Notes: generated by a model from the sequence alone, not told the origin. DNA of 64,000 bases from Limnohabitans planktonicus II-D5 (GCF_001270065.2 NZ_LFYT02000002.1:124001-188000), one strand, 5' to 3'. Numbered from the stretch's first letter, positions 53,222-62,856 are shown. Program-made: numbers and translations.

Positions 53222-53850
53222 ACGTCGGACTCTGCGAGTACCGACCTACGGGGCTTCGGGGTCTTGTAGGTCGGTGGTCGAAGACTCCGACGCTTGTGGG
53301 CAAACCGATAAAACATGAATTAGGCACGTGGACGGTTTGGTCAACGTCGGACTCTGCGAGTGCCGACCTACGGGGACTGGGGCTCTTGCAGGTCGGTGGT
53401 CGAAGACTCCGACGCATGTTGGCAAACCGACAAGACATGATTTAGGCACGTGGACGGTTTGGCAGACGTCGGACTCTGCGAGTGCCGACCTACGGGGACT
53501 GGGGCTCTTGCAGGTCGGCGGTCGAAGACTCCGACGCATGTGGGCAAACCGATAAAACATGAATTAGGCACGTGGACGGTTTGATAAACGTCGGACTCTG
53601 CGAGTACCGACCTACGAGGACTGGGGCTCTTGCAGGTCGGTGGTCGAAGACTCCGACAGATGTGGGCAAACCGACAAGACATGAATTAGGCACGTGGACG
53701 GTTTGGCAGACGTCGGACTCTGCGAGTACCGACCTACGGGGCTTCGGGGTCTTGTAGGTCGGTGGTCGAAGACTCCGACGCTTGTGGGCAAACCGATAAA
53801 ACATGAATTAGGCACGTGGACGGTTTGGTAAATGCCGGACTCTGCGAGTG
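53222..53850. repeat. REP-type hairpin array, family A (third array)
   Basis: Units start at 53222, 53344, 53466, 53588 and 53710 with an exact 122-bp period, plus a decayed sixth at 53832. Each is GTCGGACTCTGCGAGT..CCGACCTAC, a short loop, then GTAGGTCGG..GGTCGAAGACTCCGAC, followed by a conserved 50-bp linker (GCAAACCGATAAAACATGA...). It fills the gap between recC and the carboxymuconolactone decarboxylase-like gene. Confidence 0.87.
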
Positions 53851-53874
53851 CCCACCGACGGGAGCCGCGACTTC

Positions 53875-54300
53875 TTAGGCCTTGGGTTCGATCACCTCTG
53901 TGGCGCTGCGAAAGGCGTCGATGGCGGTGGGGAAACCGCAATACACGGTGGCGTGGAGCATCAATTCACGAATTTCTTCGGGTGTGACGCCGTTGTTCAA
54001 GGCGCCACGTACATGGGCCTTGAGTTCATGCTGTTTGCCCAAGGCAGTCAGCATGGCCACGGTGATGAGGCTGCGGGTTTTCAGATCCAGCCCTGGGCGC
54101 TGCCAGACGTTGCCCCAGGCGTTGCGGGTGATGAACTCCTGCATGGGTTCGGTGAAGTCGGTGGCCCCAGCCAAAGCACGGTCCACATAGTCCGGCCCCA
54201 TGACCTGGCTGCGGGTGGTCAAACCCGCCTGAAAAGCGGCGTCGTCAGGGCGTGCATCGCGGGCTTGTTGAGTGGAGGAATGTTGGGGTGTTGGGGACAT
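53875..54300 (-). CDS. Carboxymuconolactone decarboxylase-family protein
   Basis: 141 aa. A CMD-fold protein with GPDYVDRAL, TRNAWGNVWQRPGLD, and the signature TRSLITVAMLTALGKQHELKAHVRGALNNGVTPEEI, HATVYCGFPTAIDAF. This closely matches the PcaC-type (4-carboxymuconolactone decarboxylase) group, which acts in the beta-ketoadipate pathway. No other pca gene is in view, so the substrate is uncertain. It is divergent from an AhpD-like gene. Confidence 0.85.
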   Translation of the reverse strand: MSPTPQHSSTQQARDARPDDAAFQAGLTTRSQVMGPDYVDRALAGATDFTEPMQEFITRNAWGNVWQRPGLDLKTRSLITVAMLTALGKQHELKAHVRGALNNGVTPEEIRELMLHATVYCGFPTAIDAFRSATEVIEPKA

Positions 54301-54362
54301 GACAGGCTCCTGAAATATCTGTGAGCATAATCAAAAGCAAGACCCCCCAACTGGAGACCCCC

Positions 54363-54953
54363 ATGAGCACTCGCTACCCTACCCCCGACATCCATGACTT
54401 GCCTGATGACATCAAAGCCAAGGTGCTGGAGGTGCAGGAAAAAGCCGGTTTTGTGCCTAACGTCTTTTTGGCTTTAGCCCGCCGCCCAGCCGAGTGGCGG
54501 GCCTTTTTTGCCTACCACGATGCCCTGATGGTGCCCGAGTCGGTCGGGCGCGAAAGTGGCCTCTCCAAAGGCGATCGCGAGATGATCGTGACCACCACCA
54601 GCGCGGCCAACCACTGCCTGTATTGCGTGGTGGCGCATGGCGCGATTTTGCGCATCTATGAAAAGAAACCGCTGGTGGCCGATCAGGTCGCCGTCAATTA
54701 CCGCAAGGCCGACATCAGCCCGCGCCAACGCGCCATGCTCGACTTTGCGATGAAGGTCTGCCTGCACTCTGACGAGGTCGAAGACGCCGACTTTGCCGCC
54801 TTGCACGCACACGGCTTCAATGACGAGGACATCTGGGACATCGCGGCCATCACGGCTTTCTTTGGGCTGAGCAACCGCATGGCCAGCTTCAGCGGCATGA
54901 TGCCCAACCCAGAGTTTTACCTGATGGGCCGCACGCCCAAAGTCAAAGCCTGA
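54363..54953 (+). CDS. Peroxidase-related AhpD-like protein
   Basis: 196 aa from ATG 54363, with GGAG 6-9 nt upstream. AhpD-like CMD fold with the redox CxxC pair in NHCLYCVVAHG, preceded by REMIVTTTSAA. The group is annotated as uncharacterised peroxidase-related enzymes. It is divergent from another CMD-family gene, and both probably share the 62-bp promoter region. A longer frame from 54321 overlaps that region. Confidence 0.85.
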   Translation: MSTRYPTPDIHDLPDDIKAKVLEVQEKAGFVPNVFLALARRPAEWRAFFAYHDALMVPESVGRESGLSKGDREMIVTTTSAANHCLYCVVAHGAILRIYEKKPLVADQVAVNYRKADISPRQRAMLDFAMKVCLHSDEVEDADFAALHAHGFNDEDIWDIAAITAFFGLSNRMASFSGMMPNPEFYLMGRTPKVKA

Positions 54954-54992
54954 AACCCACCGGGCCTGCGGCGGCCAGGCGCTAACCCGCAA

Positions 54993-56201
54993 TCAGCGTT
55001 CACTCAGGGATTGCGTCAGGGTTTTGAAGATGGGCTTGACCAGATAGCGCAACACGGTGTTGCTGCCTGTTTTGAGTTCCACGGTGGCCGTCATGCCCGG
55101 CTGGATGGCCAGGTCTTTGTCGGCATTGCCACTGAAGCGTCGACCTTCGGTTTGAACCCGCACCCGGTAGTAAGGTTGTTCGCCTTGCTGCACGTTCAAA
55201 TTTTCATTGAGGGTGTCGGCACTGATGTAGACCAGCTTGCCCGACAAGGTGCCGTAAATGGCGTAGTCGTAGGCATCAATTTTGATGGTGGCATTGAGGC
55301 CTGGCTTGATGAAGGCGATATCGGTCGGGCTGACCTTGGCTTCAATGACCAGGTCATCCTCCAAAGGCACAATTTGCATGACCTCTTCACCCGGGCGCAG
55401 CACGCCACCACGGGTGGTCACGCGGACGTTTTTCACCACACCATGCATAGGTGAGTGGAGCACGGTTTGATCCAGCTGATCTTGCCTTTGGGCCATCACT
55501 TGCTCAATGCCTGCCAGATCTTCCTGGGCCTTGCTCAGCTCGGCCTGCGCGTCCTGAAAATACTTGTTGCGTCGGTTCGTGATTTGCGCCTGAATGTCAG
55601 CCAACTGCCGCTCCAAGCGCAGCACATCGGTCATGCTCACATCCCCTGTTTTGAGCAAGGGTCGGGTCATGTTCAATTCTCTTTGCGTGAGCCGTGCCAT
55701 GGACTGCAGGGCTTGCACTTCTTCACGGATGGCTGAACTGCGTTTTTTGAACAACACCATTTGGGATTGCACAAACTCGGGGTATTTCAAGGTCTCGCGC
55801 GGAAACTTGGGTTCCCGGCCCAGCACTTCGGCCTGCAAGCGAGCCACTGTGACGGTCAACGCAGCCGCTTTGGCCCGTGTTTCCAGAAAGCCCGACTCCT
55901 GCCTTGTTTTTTCCAGTTTGACCAGGACCTGGTCACGCTGCACCACATCGCCTTCTTTGACCAACAGGTCTTCAATCACACCGCCATCGAGTGACTGAAT
56001 GATTTGAGAACGTGCACTGGAAATCACCGAGCCGGGCGCACGGGTGATTTGATCCACCTCGGCAAAGTAGGCCCAGGTCACAAACACGGCCATCGTCAAG
56101 GTGATCGTCCAAAACAGCCAGCGTGAGCGGCGCAGGCTGCTGGACAGTTCATCCGCAGAAGATCCCGCGTCATGAGATTGAAGAAACCAGAAAATTTTCA
56201 T
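54993..56201 (-). CDS. Type I secretion membrane fusion protein (LapC-like HlyD)
   Basis: 402 aa. A single N-terminal membrane helix (about 28-49), lipoyl half-motif VIEDLLVKEGDVVQRDQ, a long helical hairpin, the second lipoyl half (LHSPMHGVVKNV) and a beta-barrel domain with GLNATIKIDAYDYAIYG and IQPGMTATVELKTG. This is the HlyD/PrtE/LapC type used with ABC exporters. It is the last gene of the three-gene operon; the start overlaps the ABC stop by ATGA. Confidence 0.94.
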   Translation of the reverse strand: MKIFWFLQSHDAGSSADELSSSLRRSRWLFWTITLTMAVFVTWAYFAEVDQITRAPGSVISSARSQIIQSLDGGVIEDLLVKEGDVVQRDQVLVKLEKTRQESGFLETRAKAAALTVTVARLQAEVLGREPKFPRETLKYPEFVQSQMVLFKKRSSAIREEVQALQSMARLTQRELNMTRPLLKTGDVSMTDVLRLERQLADIQAQITNRRNKYFQDAQAELSKAQEDLAGIEQVMAQRQDQLDQTVLHSPMHGVVKNVRVTTRGGVLRPGEEVMQIVPLEDDLVIEAKVSPTDIAFIKPGLNATIKIDAYDYAIYGTLSGKLVYISADTLNENLNVQQGEQPYYRVRVQTEGRRFSGNADKDLAIQPGMTATVELKTGSNTVLRYLVKPIFKTLTQSLSER

Positions 56202-58387
56202 GTTTTGACCCCTCCGGGCGCAATGGCTTCAGCGCTTGGCGCCGAGCGGGTGGGCGTCGGCGTGTTCTGACTCAGACGAGCAAGCACCTCGTCGCGAGGA
56301 CCGTCCAGCACAATCCGGCCTCGATCCATGACCAGGACACGGTCCACATGCGGCAGCAATGCTGGCTTGTGGGTGACCACCACGATCACGGCATCTTTGG
56401 GCATTTCCTGGAACAGGTGGCGCATGACCTTGATTTCGAGCTGCCCGTCCATGGACGCGGTGGGTTCATCGAGCAGCAAGACTTTGGGACAAGCGAGCAA
56501 CATGCGGGTCAGTCCGACCAATTGGCGCTGCCCGCCGGACAAACCACGACCACCTTCGGCGATGGTCAGCTCAAGACCTTTGGGATGGCTTTGGATGACG
56601 CCGTCGAGCCCCGTCATGGCCGCCGCGCGCAGGATTTGCGAGTCACTGGGCATGGGCAAGCCCAAAGTGAGGTTGTCACGCAAAGTGCCGTTGAACAGTC
56701 GGACATCCTGAGGCAAATACCCTATGTTTTCACGCACATATTCCGGGGCCAGATGCGTCACATCCACATCATCGAGAAACAGATGACCCGTCATGGGTTT
56801 GTAAAGGCCACCGAGCAACTTGATGAAGGTCGATTTACCCGAGCCGACGGCACCCAATATGGCAATCCGCTCGCCAGGACGAATTTGCAAGGCAGAAATA
56901 TCCACCGTGGGCGTGTCTTTGGCATAGGCAAAGCCCACTTTGTCCATGCGCAACTGTCCGTTGCATTGCTCAGGCACCACCAGCCGTTCTTGTGGATCCC
57001 GGTCACTGGGCATGGCCATGATGGCATTGAGTGCTTTGAGGGCCAAACGGGCATGCTCCCATTGCACGATCAGACTGGACAATTGCGCCACAGGGGTCAG
57101 AGCCCGCCCTGAAATGATGGAGCAGGCAATCAAACTGCCCATGGTCAGATTGCCCGCATTGATGGCATACGCGCCCACGGCCACCATGCCCACATAGCTG
57201 ATTTGCTGAAGCGATTGGGTCACGTTGCTCGACATCGAGGACATCATGCGCAACTTGAGTTCATTGGATGCCAAATGGGCTGTCATGGCCCGCCAGCGCG
57301 TCAACATTTTCCATTCGGCGTTGGCCGCCTTGACCGACTCGATGCCATCAATCGCTTCAATCAGCAAGCCGTTTTTGAGGTTGGACTCCTCCATGTGCTC
57401 TGCGGTCAGTTTTTCCATGGACCGGCGAAACGCCAAGCCTGCGAGTATGGAAACGGGCACCATGACAAGCGGCACCAAGGACACAGGCCCCGCCAACAAG
57501 GCGATCACGCCAATGAACAAAAGGGCAAACGGCAAATCGGCCATGATGAACAGGCTCGAAGATGTCAAAAAGTTCCGCACCGATTCGAACTGCCGAATCT
57601 GCGAAGCAAATGTGCCCACCGTCCCGGGACGGGCATCCAGTCGTATGTCCAGCGCTTTGCCAAAAAAAACAGCCGACAGTTCCTGATCGATCAGTTTGCA
57701 GGCCCTGTCCACCATGTAGGCCCTGACCTGTTTGATGATGAGTTCCAAAACGATCGAAATCACCACGCCAATGGTCAACACCCACAAGGTCGAATAACCT
57801 TTGGAAGGAATGACGCGGTCATACACCTGCATCGAATACAGTGCCGCAACCAACCCCAGCGTGCTCAGAACAAAGGTCGCCGCGACACCTTCAAAAAAAA
57901 CAAATCGGTAGCGCCTGAGGCTAAAAGCAAACCACTCAGTGGCCGACATGGCCTGATGCCCAGTCTCTCCAGGCAAGGCAGGCGCTGTGGTCAATCGGTG
58001 CAGCGTTCCTTTTTGCGCCTCGTCAACGGTGACTGCGTAGGTTTCTCCGCTCTCATTTTGGGTGATCAAGGCACCCCGCCCGGAACGACCCCGCACCAGT
58101 CGCACCTGCTTTTCATCGGCAGAAATCCACAACAAAGGGAAGTGGTCAGGCTGCAATTGAGCCAGACTCAATTCGGTGATTTCAGCACTGGGAAACCGCC
58201 CACGCCACCAGGCTTTCATGCGCTCGATTCTGCTCAGGTCATGGACAGGCAAACCTGTGTCTGTCGATCCCATCATGCCAAAGCGGTGTACCGGTACAGC
58301 CTGGCCTTGAAGTCCGGCCAGACGCGACAGCAACATGGCCAAAGGGTGATCCAGCATGGGGGTGCTGGAAACATGCTCTTCAGTCAT
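56198..58387 (-). CDS. Type I secretion ABC transporter (LapB-like)
   Basis: 729 aa. An N-terminal C39-like domain without catalytic Cys (about 1-140), a six-helix membrane domain (about 160-450), and a nucleotide-binding domain with Walker A GAVGSGKST (512-520), signature LSGGQRQ, Walker B VLLLDEPTAS and H-loop VVTHKP. A degenerate C39 domain is a mark of RTX/LapB-type exporters. It overlaps the LapE-like gene by 8 nt. Confidence 0.95.
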   Translation of the reverse strand: MTEEHVSSTPMLDHPLAMLLSRLAGLQGQAVPVHRFGMMGSTDTGLPVHDLSRIERMKAWWRGRFPSAEITELSLAQLQPDHFPLLWISADEKQVRLVRGRSGRGALITQNESGETYAVTVDEAQKGTLHRLTTAPALPGETGHQAMSATEWFAFSLRRYRFVFFEGVAATFVLSTLGLVAALYSMQVYDRVIPSKGYSTLWVLTIGVVISIVLELIIKQVRAYMVDRACKLIDQELSAVFFGKALDIRLDARPGTVGTFASQIRQFESVRNFLTSSSLFIMADLPFALLFIGVIALLAGPVSLVPLVMVPVSILAGLAFRRSMEKLTAEHMEESNLKNGLLIEAIDGIESVKAANAEWKMLTRWRAMTAHLASNELKLRMMSSMSSNVTQSLQQISYVGMVAVGAYAINAGNLTMGSLIACSIISGRALTPVAQLSSLIVQWEHARLALKALNAIMAMPSDRDPQERLVVPEQCNGQLRMDKVGFAYAKDTPTVDISALQIRPGERIAILGAVGSGKSTFIKLLGGLYKPMTGHLFLDDVDVTHLAPEYVRENIGYLPQDVRLFNGTLRDNLTLGLPMPSDSQILRAAAMTGLDGVIQSHPKGLELTIAEGGRGLSGGQRQLVGLTRMLLACPKVLLLDEPTASMDGQLEIKVMRHLFQEMPKDAVIVVVTHKPALLPHVDRVLVMDRGRIVLDGPRDEVLARLSQNTPTPTRSAPSAEAIAPGGVKT

Positions 58388-59633
58388 AAATGGATTCCAG
58401 ATTGTCTAAATTGAGTTGCCCGCTGCTGAGCAATAGCCGAAGCTTCACCGCATAAAGTCCGTATTCGATTTCGCCCGCTGAATTGGCAGCCTGGATGCTT
58501 TCGCGCAAAGCGTTCAAAACATCCAGCCAGTTTTTTCGGCCAATCTGGTACTGCCTGAGATAGGAATCGACCACCTCTTCGGTGGCCTTGATCAGCTCTT
58601 GAGAGGTGGCGCGCTGCAATTGCAAAGACTGCGCTTCTGAAAGACCATTGCGCACCTGCTGCTCCAGTTGGCGTTCATACAGAGCGATGCCTTGCTTGGC
58701 CGTCTCGGCCCGGGCCTTTGCCGCCTCAGCAGCTGCAGCTGCAGACAAGCCAGCACCTGGGGAAAAATTCAAACTGAGATAGGTTTGATTACGGGCCCCT
58801 GTCATGGCATAACCTGGGCCCCCCAAGGCTTGGCGATTGACCAGATACAAACCTGGCCAGCTGGCGGCACTGGCGATCTGAATTTGTGCCAGGGCCACTT
58901 CTTCTAAAGCTTGAAGACGTCGCAATTCCCCAGAAAACGCTTTGGCGCTGGAGACGAGCTGATCATCTGGCTTGACCTGCCAAGGCAGCGTTCCCGGCAA
59001 CTTGGGTTCACCGGCTTGCGGTCCCACCCATTGATCAAGTGTCAAGCGGGCCGTTTGCAATGCACGCTCCACTTGAATGCGCTCACTGGTCGACTGTTGT
59101 TTGCGCGCCTTGGCCAAAATGGCATCGGCTACCGGACTGATTTCAGACTTGACACGCCGTTCAATGAGCTCCACCAGCTTTTGGTGTTCTGCCTCGCTTT
59201 TTTTGGCCAGGATCAATCGTTCTTTCAAACGCAATATTTCAAAAAAAGTGGTGCTGGTTTGTTGCAAAAGGGATTGCCGCGCCTCCAACAATGCCGCCTC
59301 AGCCTGACGGACTGTCGCCTGAGCCAAAAGGATCTGACCCGTGATTCGTCCCCCTTCCCACAAGGGCTGCTGAATCAACAATGCCGTCTCAGGCTGAGAG
59401 TTGGAAGTTGTCCCCTGGACAGTGATGCTGGGAAAACGAGCCCATTTCGCAGCAACCACGTCCTTGTTGGCCGCTTGCAATTCAGCCAGCTTCGCTTGAA
59501 CAGATGGATGCTTGAGGCCCGCCATGCGAAGCGCCTCTGACAGCTTGAGTTCGCTGGCACTCACAGGAGCCATCCATGCAGCAACGACACACCACAAGCC
59601 CACTACGCTGGACAATTTCACATGACCACTCAT
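58380..59633 (-). CDS. Outer-membrane TolC-family protein (LapE-like)
   Basis: 417 aa with a signal peptide ending near APVSAS, then two OEP repeats (LSEALRMAGLKHPSVQAKLAEL, LIQQPLWEGGRI, and the second-half YLSLNFSPGAGLSAA and YQIGRKNWLDVLNA). It is the first gene of the type I secretion operon, preceded by a 145-bp AT-rich gap. No giant RTX/Lap-type adhesin gene is beside it in the window. Confidence 0.92.
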   Translation of the reverse strand: MSGHVKLSSVVGLWCVVAAWMAPVSASELKLSEALRMAGLKHPSVQAKLAELQAANKDVVAAKWARFPSITVQGTTSNSQPETALLIQQPLWEGGRITGQILLAQATVRQAEAALLEARQSLLQQTSTTFFEILRLKERLILAKKSEAEHQKLVELIERRVKSEISPVADAILAKARKQQSTSERIQVERALQTARLTLDQWVGPQAGEPKLPGTLPWQVKPDDQLVSSAKAFSGELRRLQALEEVALAQIQIASAASWPGLYLVNRQALGGPGYAMTGARNQTYLSLNFSPGAGLSAAAAAEAAKARAETAKQGIALYERQLEQQVRNGLSEAQSLQLQRATSQELIKATEEVVDSYLRQYQIGRKNWLDVLNALRESIQAANSAGEIEYGLYAVKLRLLLSSGQLNLDNLESIYD

Positions 59634-59752
59634 GACTCACCCCCAGAATTTGATAAAAATTCATCAAAATAAATATTTAGCAATTGTAAATGAAATTATT
59701 GCGCATATCTATAAATTTAATCAATCCTTGTCCATGATGGGTCAAAAACGCA

Positions 59753-59771
59753 TGAATCAGTGACTCATTCA
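59753..59771. promoter_or_regulatory. Imperfect palindrome between TetR and the type I secretion operon
   Basis: A 19-bp near-palindrome, TGAATCAGTGACTCATTCA, sits just 3' of the TetR gene and about 120 bp upstream of the first secretion gene. The intervening sequence (59640-59750) is strikingly AT-rich, as is common for regulated promoters. It could be the operator through which the TetR-type protein acts. Confidence 0.4.
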
Positions 59772-59778
59772 GGCACTG

Positions 59779-60441
59779 TCAAGTTTTCGGTGCCAACATG
59801 GCCCAGGCCAAATCAATGAGCACTTCTTCCAGGGCCGGACTGCTCAATAAAGGTGACTTTTCAAGACTGGCACTGCGCAAAGTGCCAATGATGGACCGGG
59901 TCAGAACGAACATCTGGGCCGCGTTGGGGACCTTCAGGCAAGGGTGATTGATTCGATCAAAGTGAATCGCCAGGCGATCTGACACTTGCCGAACCGCACT
60001 GGCAGTTTCATCAGGTTGCTCAAGTTTCCAGCACAAGCGGATCATGCTCTGGCTCAGCCCCTTGCCTGGCGTGAATCCCCGCAAGACGATGCGCATGGCC
60101 TTGCCCAACAAAACACGCGCATCCAATGACTGGACGTCTGCTCTGAGCTCCAATTCGGACAAATGCAAGTCCAGCGAATGCAAGACCAGCTCCGTCCCCC
60201 TGTGGGACATGGCTTGAACCAGCACCTCTTTGCTGGGAAAGTACTGGTACAAAGTGCCAATAGAAAAACCGGCAGCCGCCGCCACCTTGTTGGTGGTCAA
60301 ACCGACCTCCCCTTCTCTGTCCAAAATCTGAGCAGCTGCCTGAAATAAGGTCTCTATGGTTTGTTGTGAACGTGCTTGTGTCGGTGCGCGGCGTTGTTTC
60401 TTCGGGCTTTCAGAGTGAGGCGGAACATTTTTGGACAACAT
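59779..60441 (-). CDS. TetR-family regulator
   Basis: 220 aa from ATG 60441. N-terminal helix-turn-helix LTTNKVAAAAGFSIGTLYQYFPSKEVL with the preceding IETLFQAAAQILDREG helix, and a divergent C-terminal ligand domain. It is divergent from a metal-dependent hydrolase gene (97-bp gap) and codirectional with the type I secretion operon behind it, so either could be its target. Confidence 0.92.
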   Translation of the reverse strand: MLSKNVPPHSESPKKQRRAPTQARSQQTIETLFQAAAQILDREGEVGLTTNKVAAAAGFSIGTLYQYFPSKEVLVQAMSHRGTELVLHSLDLHLSELELRADVQSLDARVLLGKAMRIVLRGFTPGKGLSQSMIRLCWKLEQPDETASAVRQVSDRLAIHFDRINHPCLKVPNAAQMFVLTRSIIGTLRSASLEKSPLLSSPALEEVLIDLAWAMLAPKT

Positions 60442-60538
60442 GAATGTGACTCCTGAAAACATGAGCAGATAGCGAGTTGAGAGCAGGCCAATTAACCTGA
60501 ATAATTCTCATATTCTGCCGCATCAAGGACTCTGCTCT

Positions 60539-61444
60539 ATGCAAGCCACCCACAACGACACCCAAGTCCCGACCGATTTGACCATCCGCCATCTGTCTGT
60601 AGACCTGTCCAGAGGCTTTTCCCGCCATTGGAATGCCGGGGATGCGTTTTTGACGGCGTATGCCAATGCCCTGTCGATGAGCTTTCCGGTGGGGGAGCAG
60701 TCCTTCATCGATGCGGTCAAAAACGGCGTCAAAGCCTTGCCCGACACCCCCGAAAATGCCGACCTCAAAAGCGTCGCCAAAGGCTTTATCGGACAAGAGG
60801 CCACGCACCGCCACCTGCACGGCCTCTACAACGCCCACCTTAAAAAGCAAGGCCTGGTCAACCACTGGGGCCCTCGCGCCGAGCGGCGCTTGAAAAAAGG
60901 CCGAGAAGAATTTTTCAACAACAGCGACAAGGGCTATCTGCACGAATTGGCCATCACCGCCGCATTCGAGCACTACACCTCGATTTTTGGCGACCTGACG
61001 CTCGAGCGCATCGACCAACCAGGCGACTGGTTCGCCGGAGCTGAAGAGCCCCTCAAAACCCTGTGGCGTTGGCACTCGGCCGAAGAGTCCGAGCACAAAT
61101 GCGTGGCCTTTGACATTTACCAACGCTTGGGCGGCAACCACACTTGGCGCATGCGCTGGTTCTGGTATGTCACGGTGCAATTCACCACCGACGTGCTGCG
61201 CCAAACGGTGAACAACCTCTGGCATGACAAGACCTTGTTCAAACCTTCGACCTGGTGGTCGGCTGGCAAATTTTTCCTGGGCCGCCACGGCTTGGTCTGG
61301 CGCGTGGCCAAACCCTTGTGGGCCTACACCCGCAAAGACTTTCACCCCATGCAAGTGGGCTGCGCAACCTTGTCGCAAGACTGGTTGCAAAACCATGCCG
61401 ACCAATGGCGTGCGGTGGGCGCAACAGCTTCTAAAGCGGCGTAA
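60539..61444 (+). CDS. Metal-dependent hydrolase (PF10118-like)
   Basis: 301 aa. It carries the conserved FIGQEATHRHLH, ITAAFEHYTS and WHSAEESEHKCVAFD segments, rich in His/Glu pairs resembling a ferritin-like di-iron or metal site, then WRMRWFWYV. It belongs to the family annotated as metal-dependent hydrolase. The substrate is not known. It is divergent from TetR, so repression by it is plausible. Confidence 0.85.
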   Translation: MQATHNDTQVPTDLTIRHLSVDLSRGFSRHWNAGDAFLTAYANALSMSFPVGEQSFIDAVKNGVKALPDTPENADLKSVAKGFIGQEATHRHLHGLYNAHLKKQGLVNHWGPRAERRLKKGREEFFNNSDKGYLHELAITAAFEHYTSIFGDLTLERIDQPGDWFAGAEEPLKTLWRWHSAEESEHKCVAFDIYQRLGGNHTWRMRWFWYVTVQFTTDVLRQTVNNLWHDKTLFKPSTWWSAGKFFLGRHGLVWRVAKPLWAYTRKDFHPMQVGCATLSQDWLQNHADQWRAVGATASKAA

Positions 61445-61489
61445 AGCCCTCGCGCAAGGGGGTGCGCCCCAAAAAAACAGCAACAGCGC

Positions 61490-61912
61490 TCAGTCGCTGA
61501 TCAAGGCCCGTACCCAGTCGGGCAGGGTCACCGCTTTTTGATTGGGAAAATCCACCCAAATGGTGGTCGCGCCCCCGGCGGCAAACACGACGCCAGGCTG
61601 GTCGGTGCGCTCCAGCGTGCACCAAGTCTCAAACGTGGTGCGCCCCGGATCACTCACAAACATCTTGGCCAGAATGTCACCCGGATATTCAAACTGTTTG
61701 TAGAAGTTGCAAAACGCGTTCACGATCACCGGGCCCTGCCCTTGCGGGTTGACCCGGCAACCGATCGCCTCAAACCAGTCGATGCGCAGCGTCTCCATGT
61801 AGCGAAAGTACAGCGTGTTGTTGACGTGGCCCATGGCATCCATGTCGCCCCAGCGGATGGGGATGACCAGCTCATTCACCTGTTTCTTGTGCTCAGGCAG
61901 CTCCAGCTTCAT
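61490..61912 (-). CDS. Acyl-CoA thioesterase (hotdog fold, 4HBT-like)
   Basis: 140 aa from ATG 61912. The 4HBT-type signature IRWGDMDAMGHVNNTLYFRYMET is at 19-41, with the active Asp near residue 23, then FYKQFEYPGDI and FAAGGATTIWVDF. It hydrolyses acyl-CoA thioesters. It lies 10 nt downstream of the SDR gene in the same direction, so the two are probably an operon. Confidence 0.9.
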   Translation of the reverse strand: MKLELPEHKKQVNELVIPIRWGDMDAMGHVNNTLYFRYMETLRIDWFEAIGCRVNPQGQGPVIVNAFCNFYKQFEYPGDILAKMFVSDPGRTTFETWCTLERTDQPGVVFAAGGATTIWVDFPNQKAVTLPDWVRALISD

Positions 61913-61922
61913 GGCCAGGCCC

Positions 61923-62705
61923 TCACAAGGTAAAACCGTCGTCGGCCGAAACGACTGCGCCGTTGATGAAGTGACTCTGGTCACTGGCCAGCAGCATCAA
62001 CAAAGCGTCCAGGTCTTGCGGCTGGCCTACGCGCTTGCGCGGCAGCATGCTGATGAGTTTTTGGCCCTGCTCGGTCTGCCAGTGGTGGTGGTTGATTTCG
62101 GTGTCGATGTAGCCCGGGCAAATCACGTTCACATTGATGCCAAAACGACCCCACTCGACCGCAAAAGCCTTGGTCATCTGAATCACGGCAGACTTGCTCA
62201 TACAGTACACGCCAATTTGCGGCAAGACTTTCAGGCCGGCCATCGAGGCGATGTTGATGATGCGCCCGCCTGTGAAGCTGCCCGGTGCCGCGCCCTTGGC
62301 CCGGGCCAGCATGCGTTTGCCCACCTCTTGCGCCACAAAAAACGCGCCGCGCACATTGGTGTTCATGATGAAGTCGTAGTCTTCTTCCGTCACATCCTGG
62401 ATGCGCTGGGTGGTGCTCACGCCCGAGTTGTTCACCAAAATGTCGATGCTGCCCATCTCGGTCTCGGCGTGCGCCACGGCCGCTGCAATGCTGTGGCGGT
62501 CGGTCACGTCCATCTCGACCACATGCGCGTCGCCGCCAGCGGCCTCAATCTCGGCCCGCAGGTCTTTGAGTTTTTCCATGCGACGGCTGGCCAACACCAC
62601 GCCCGCGCCTGCTGCGGCCAGGGTTTTGGCAAATTGAGCCCCCAAACCACCCGAAGCCCCCGTGACCAAGGCCACCCGGCCGGACAAATCGATTTCATAA
62701 GCCAT
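61923..62705 (-). CDS. Short-chain dehydrogenase/reductase
   Basis: 260 aa classical SDR. Rossmann motif TGASGGLG (15-22), NNSGVS, catalytic Ser in NIASMAG and Tyr167/Lys171 in YCMSK, and the ICPGYIDTEI segment. The basic residue pair RR after the second strand suggests NADP. It could be a 3-oxoacyl-ACP/CoA reductase or 3-hydroxyacyl dehydrogenase, but the substrate is not certain. A thioesterase follows it. Confidence 0.92.
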   Translation of the reverse strand: MAYEIDLSGRVALVTGASGGLGAQFAKTLAAAGAGVVLASRRMEKLKDLRAEIEAAGGDAHVVEMDVTDRHSIAAAVAHAETEMGSIDILVNNSGVSTTQRIQDVTEEDYDFIMNTNVRGAFFVAQEVGKRMLARAKGAAPGSFTGGRIINIASMAGLKVLPQIGVYCMSKSAVIQMTKAFAVEWGRFGINVNVICPGYIDTEINHHHWQTEQGQKLISMLPRKRVGQPQDLDALLMLLASDQSHFINGAVVSADDGFTL

Positions 62706-62856
62706 GACAACTCCTTCAATAATGAACCCCTACGGGCAAAAACGGTTGACGCCATTGTGCGGGGCAAGCCGGGCAGAGCCGCATAAAATGAGTCACACGC
62801 CCGACACCCCTGTGTCTGGACATTTGTTTTGACACCTTTCTCAAGAAGAGACGTTC

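Noticed and set aside
53222..53850. A CRISPR array because of the exact 122-bp period
   Set aside because: The repeated unit is a long hairpin with a conserved linker, there are no variable spacers of normal length and no cas genes.
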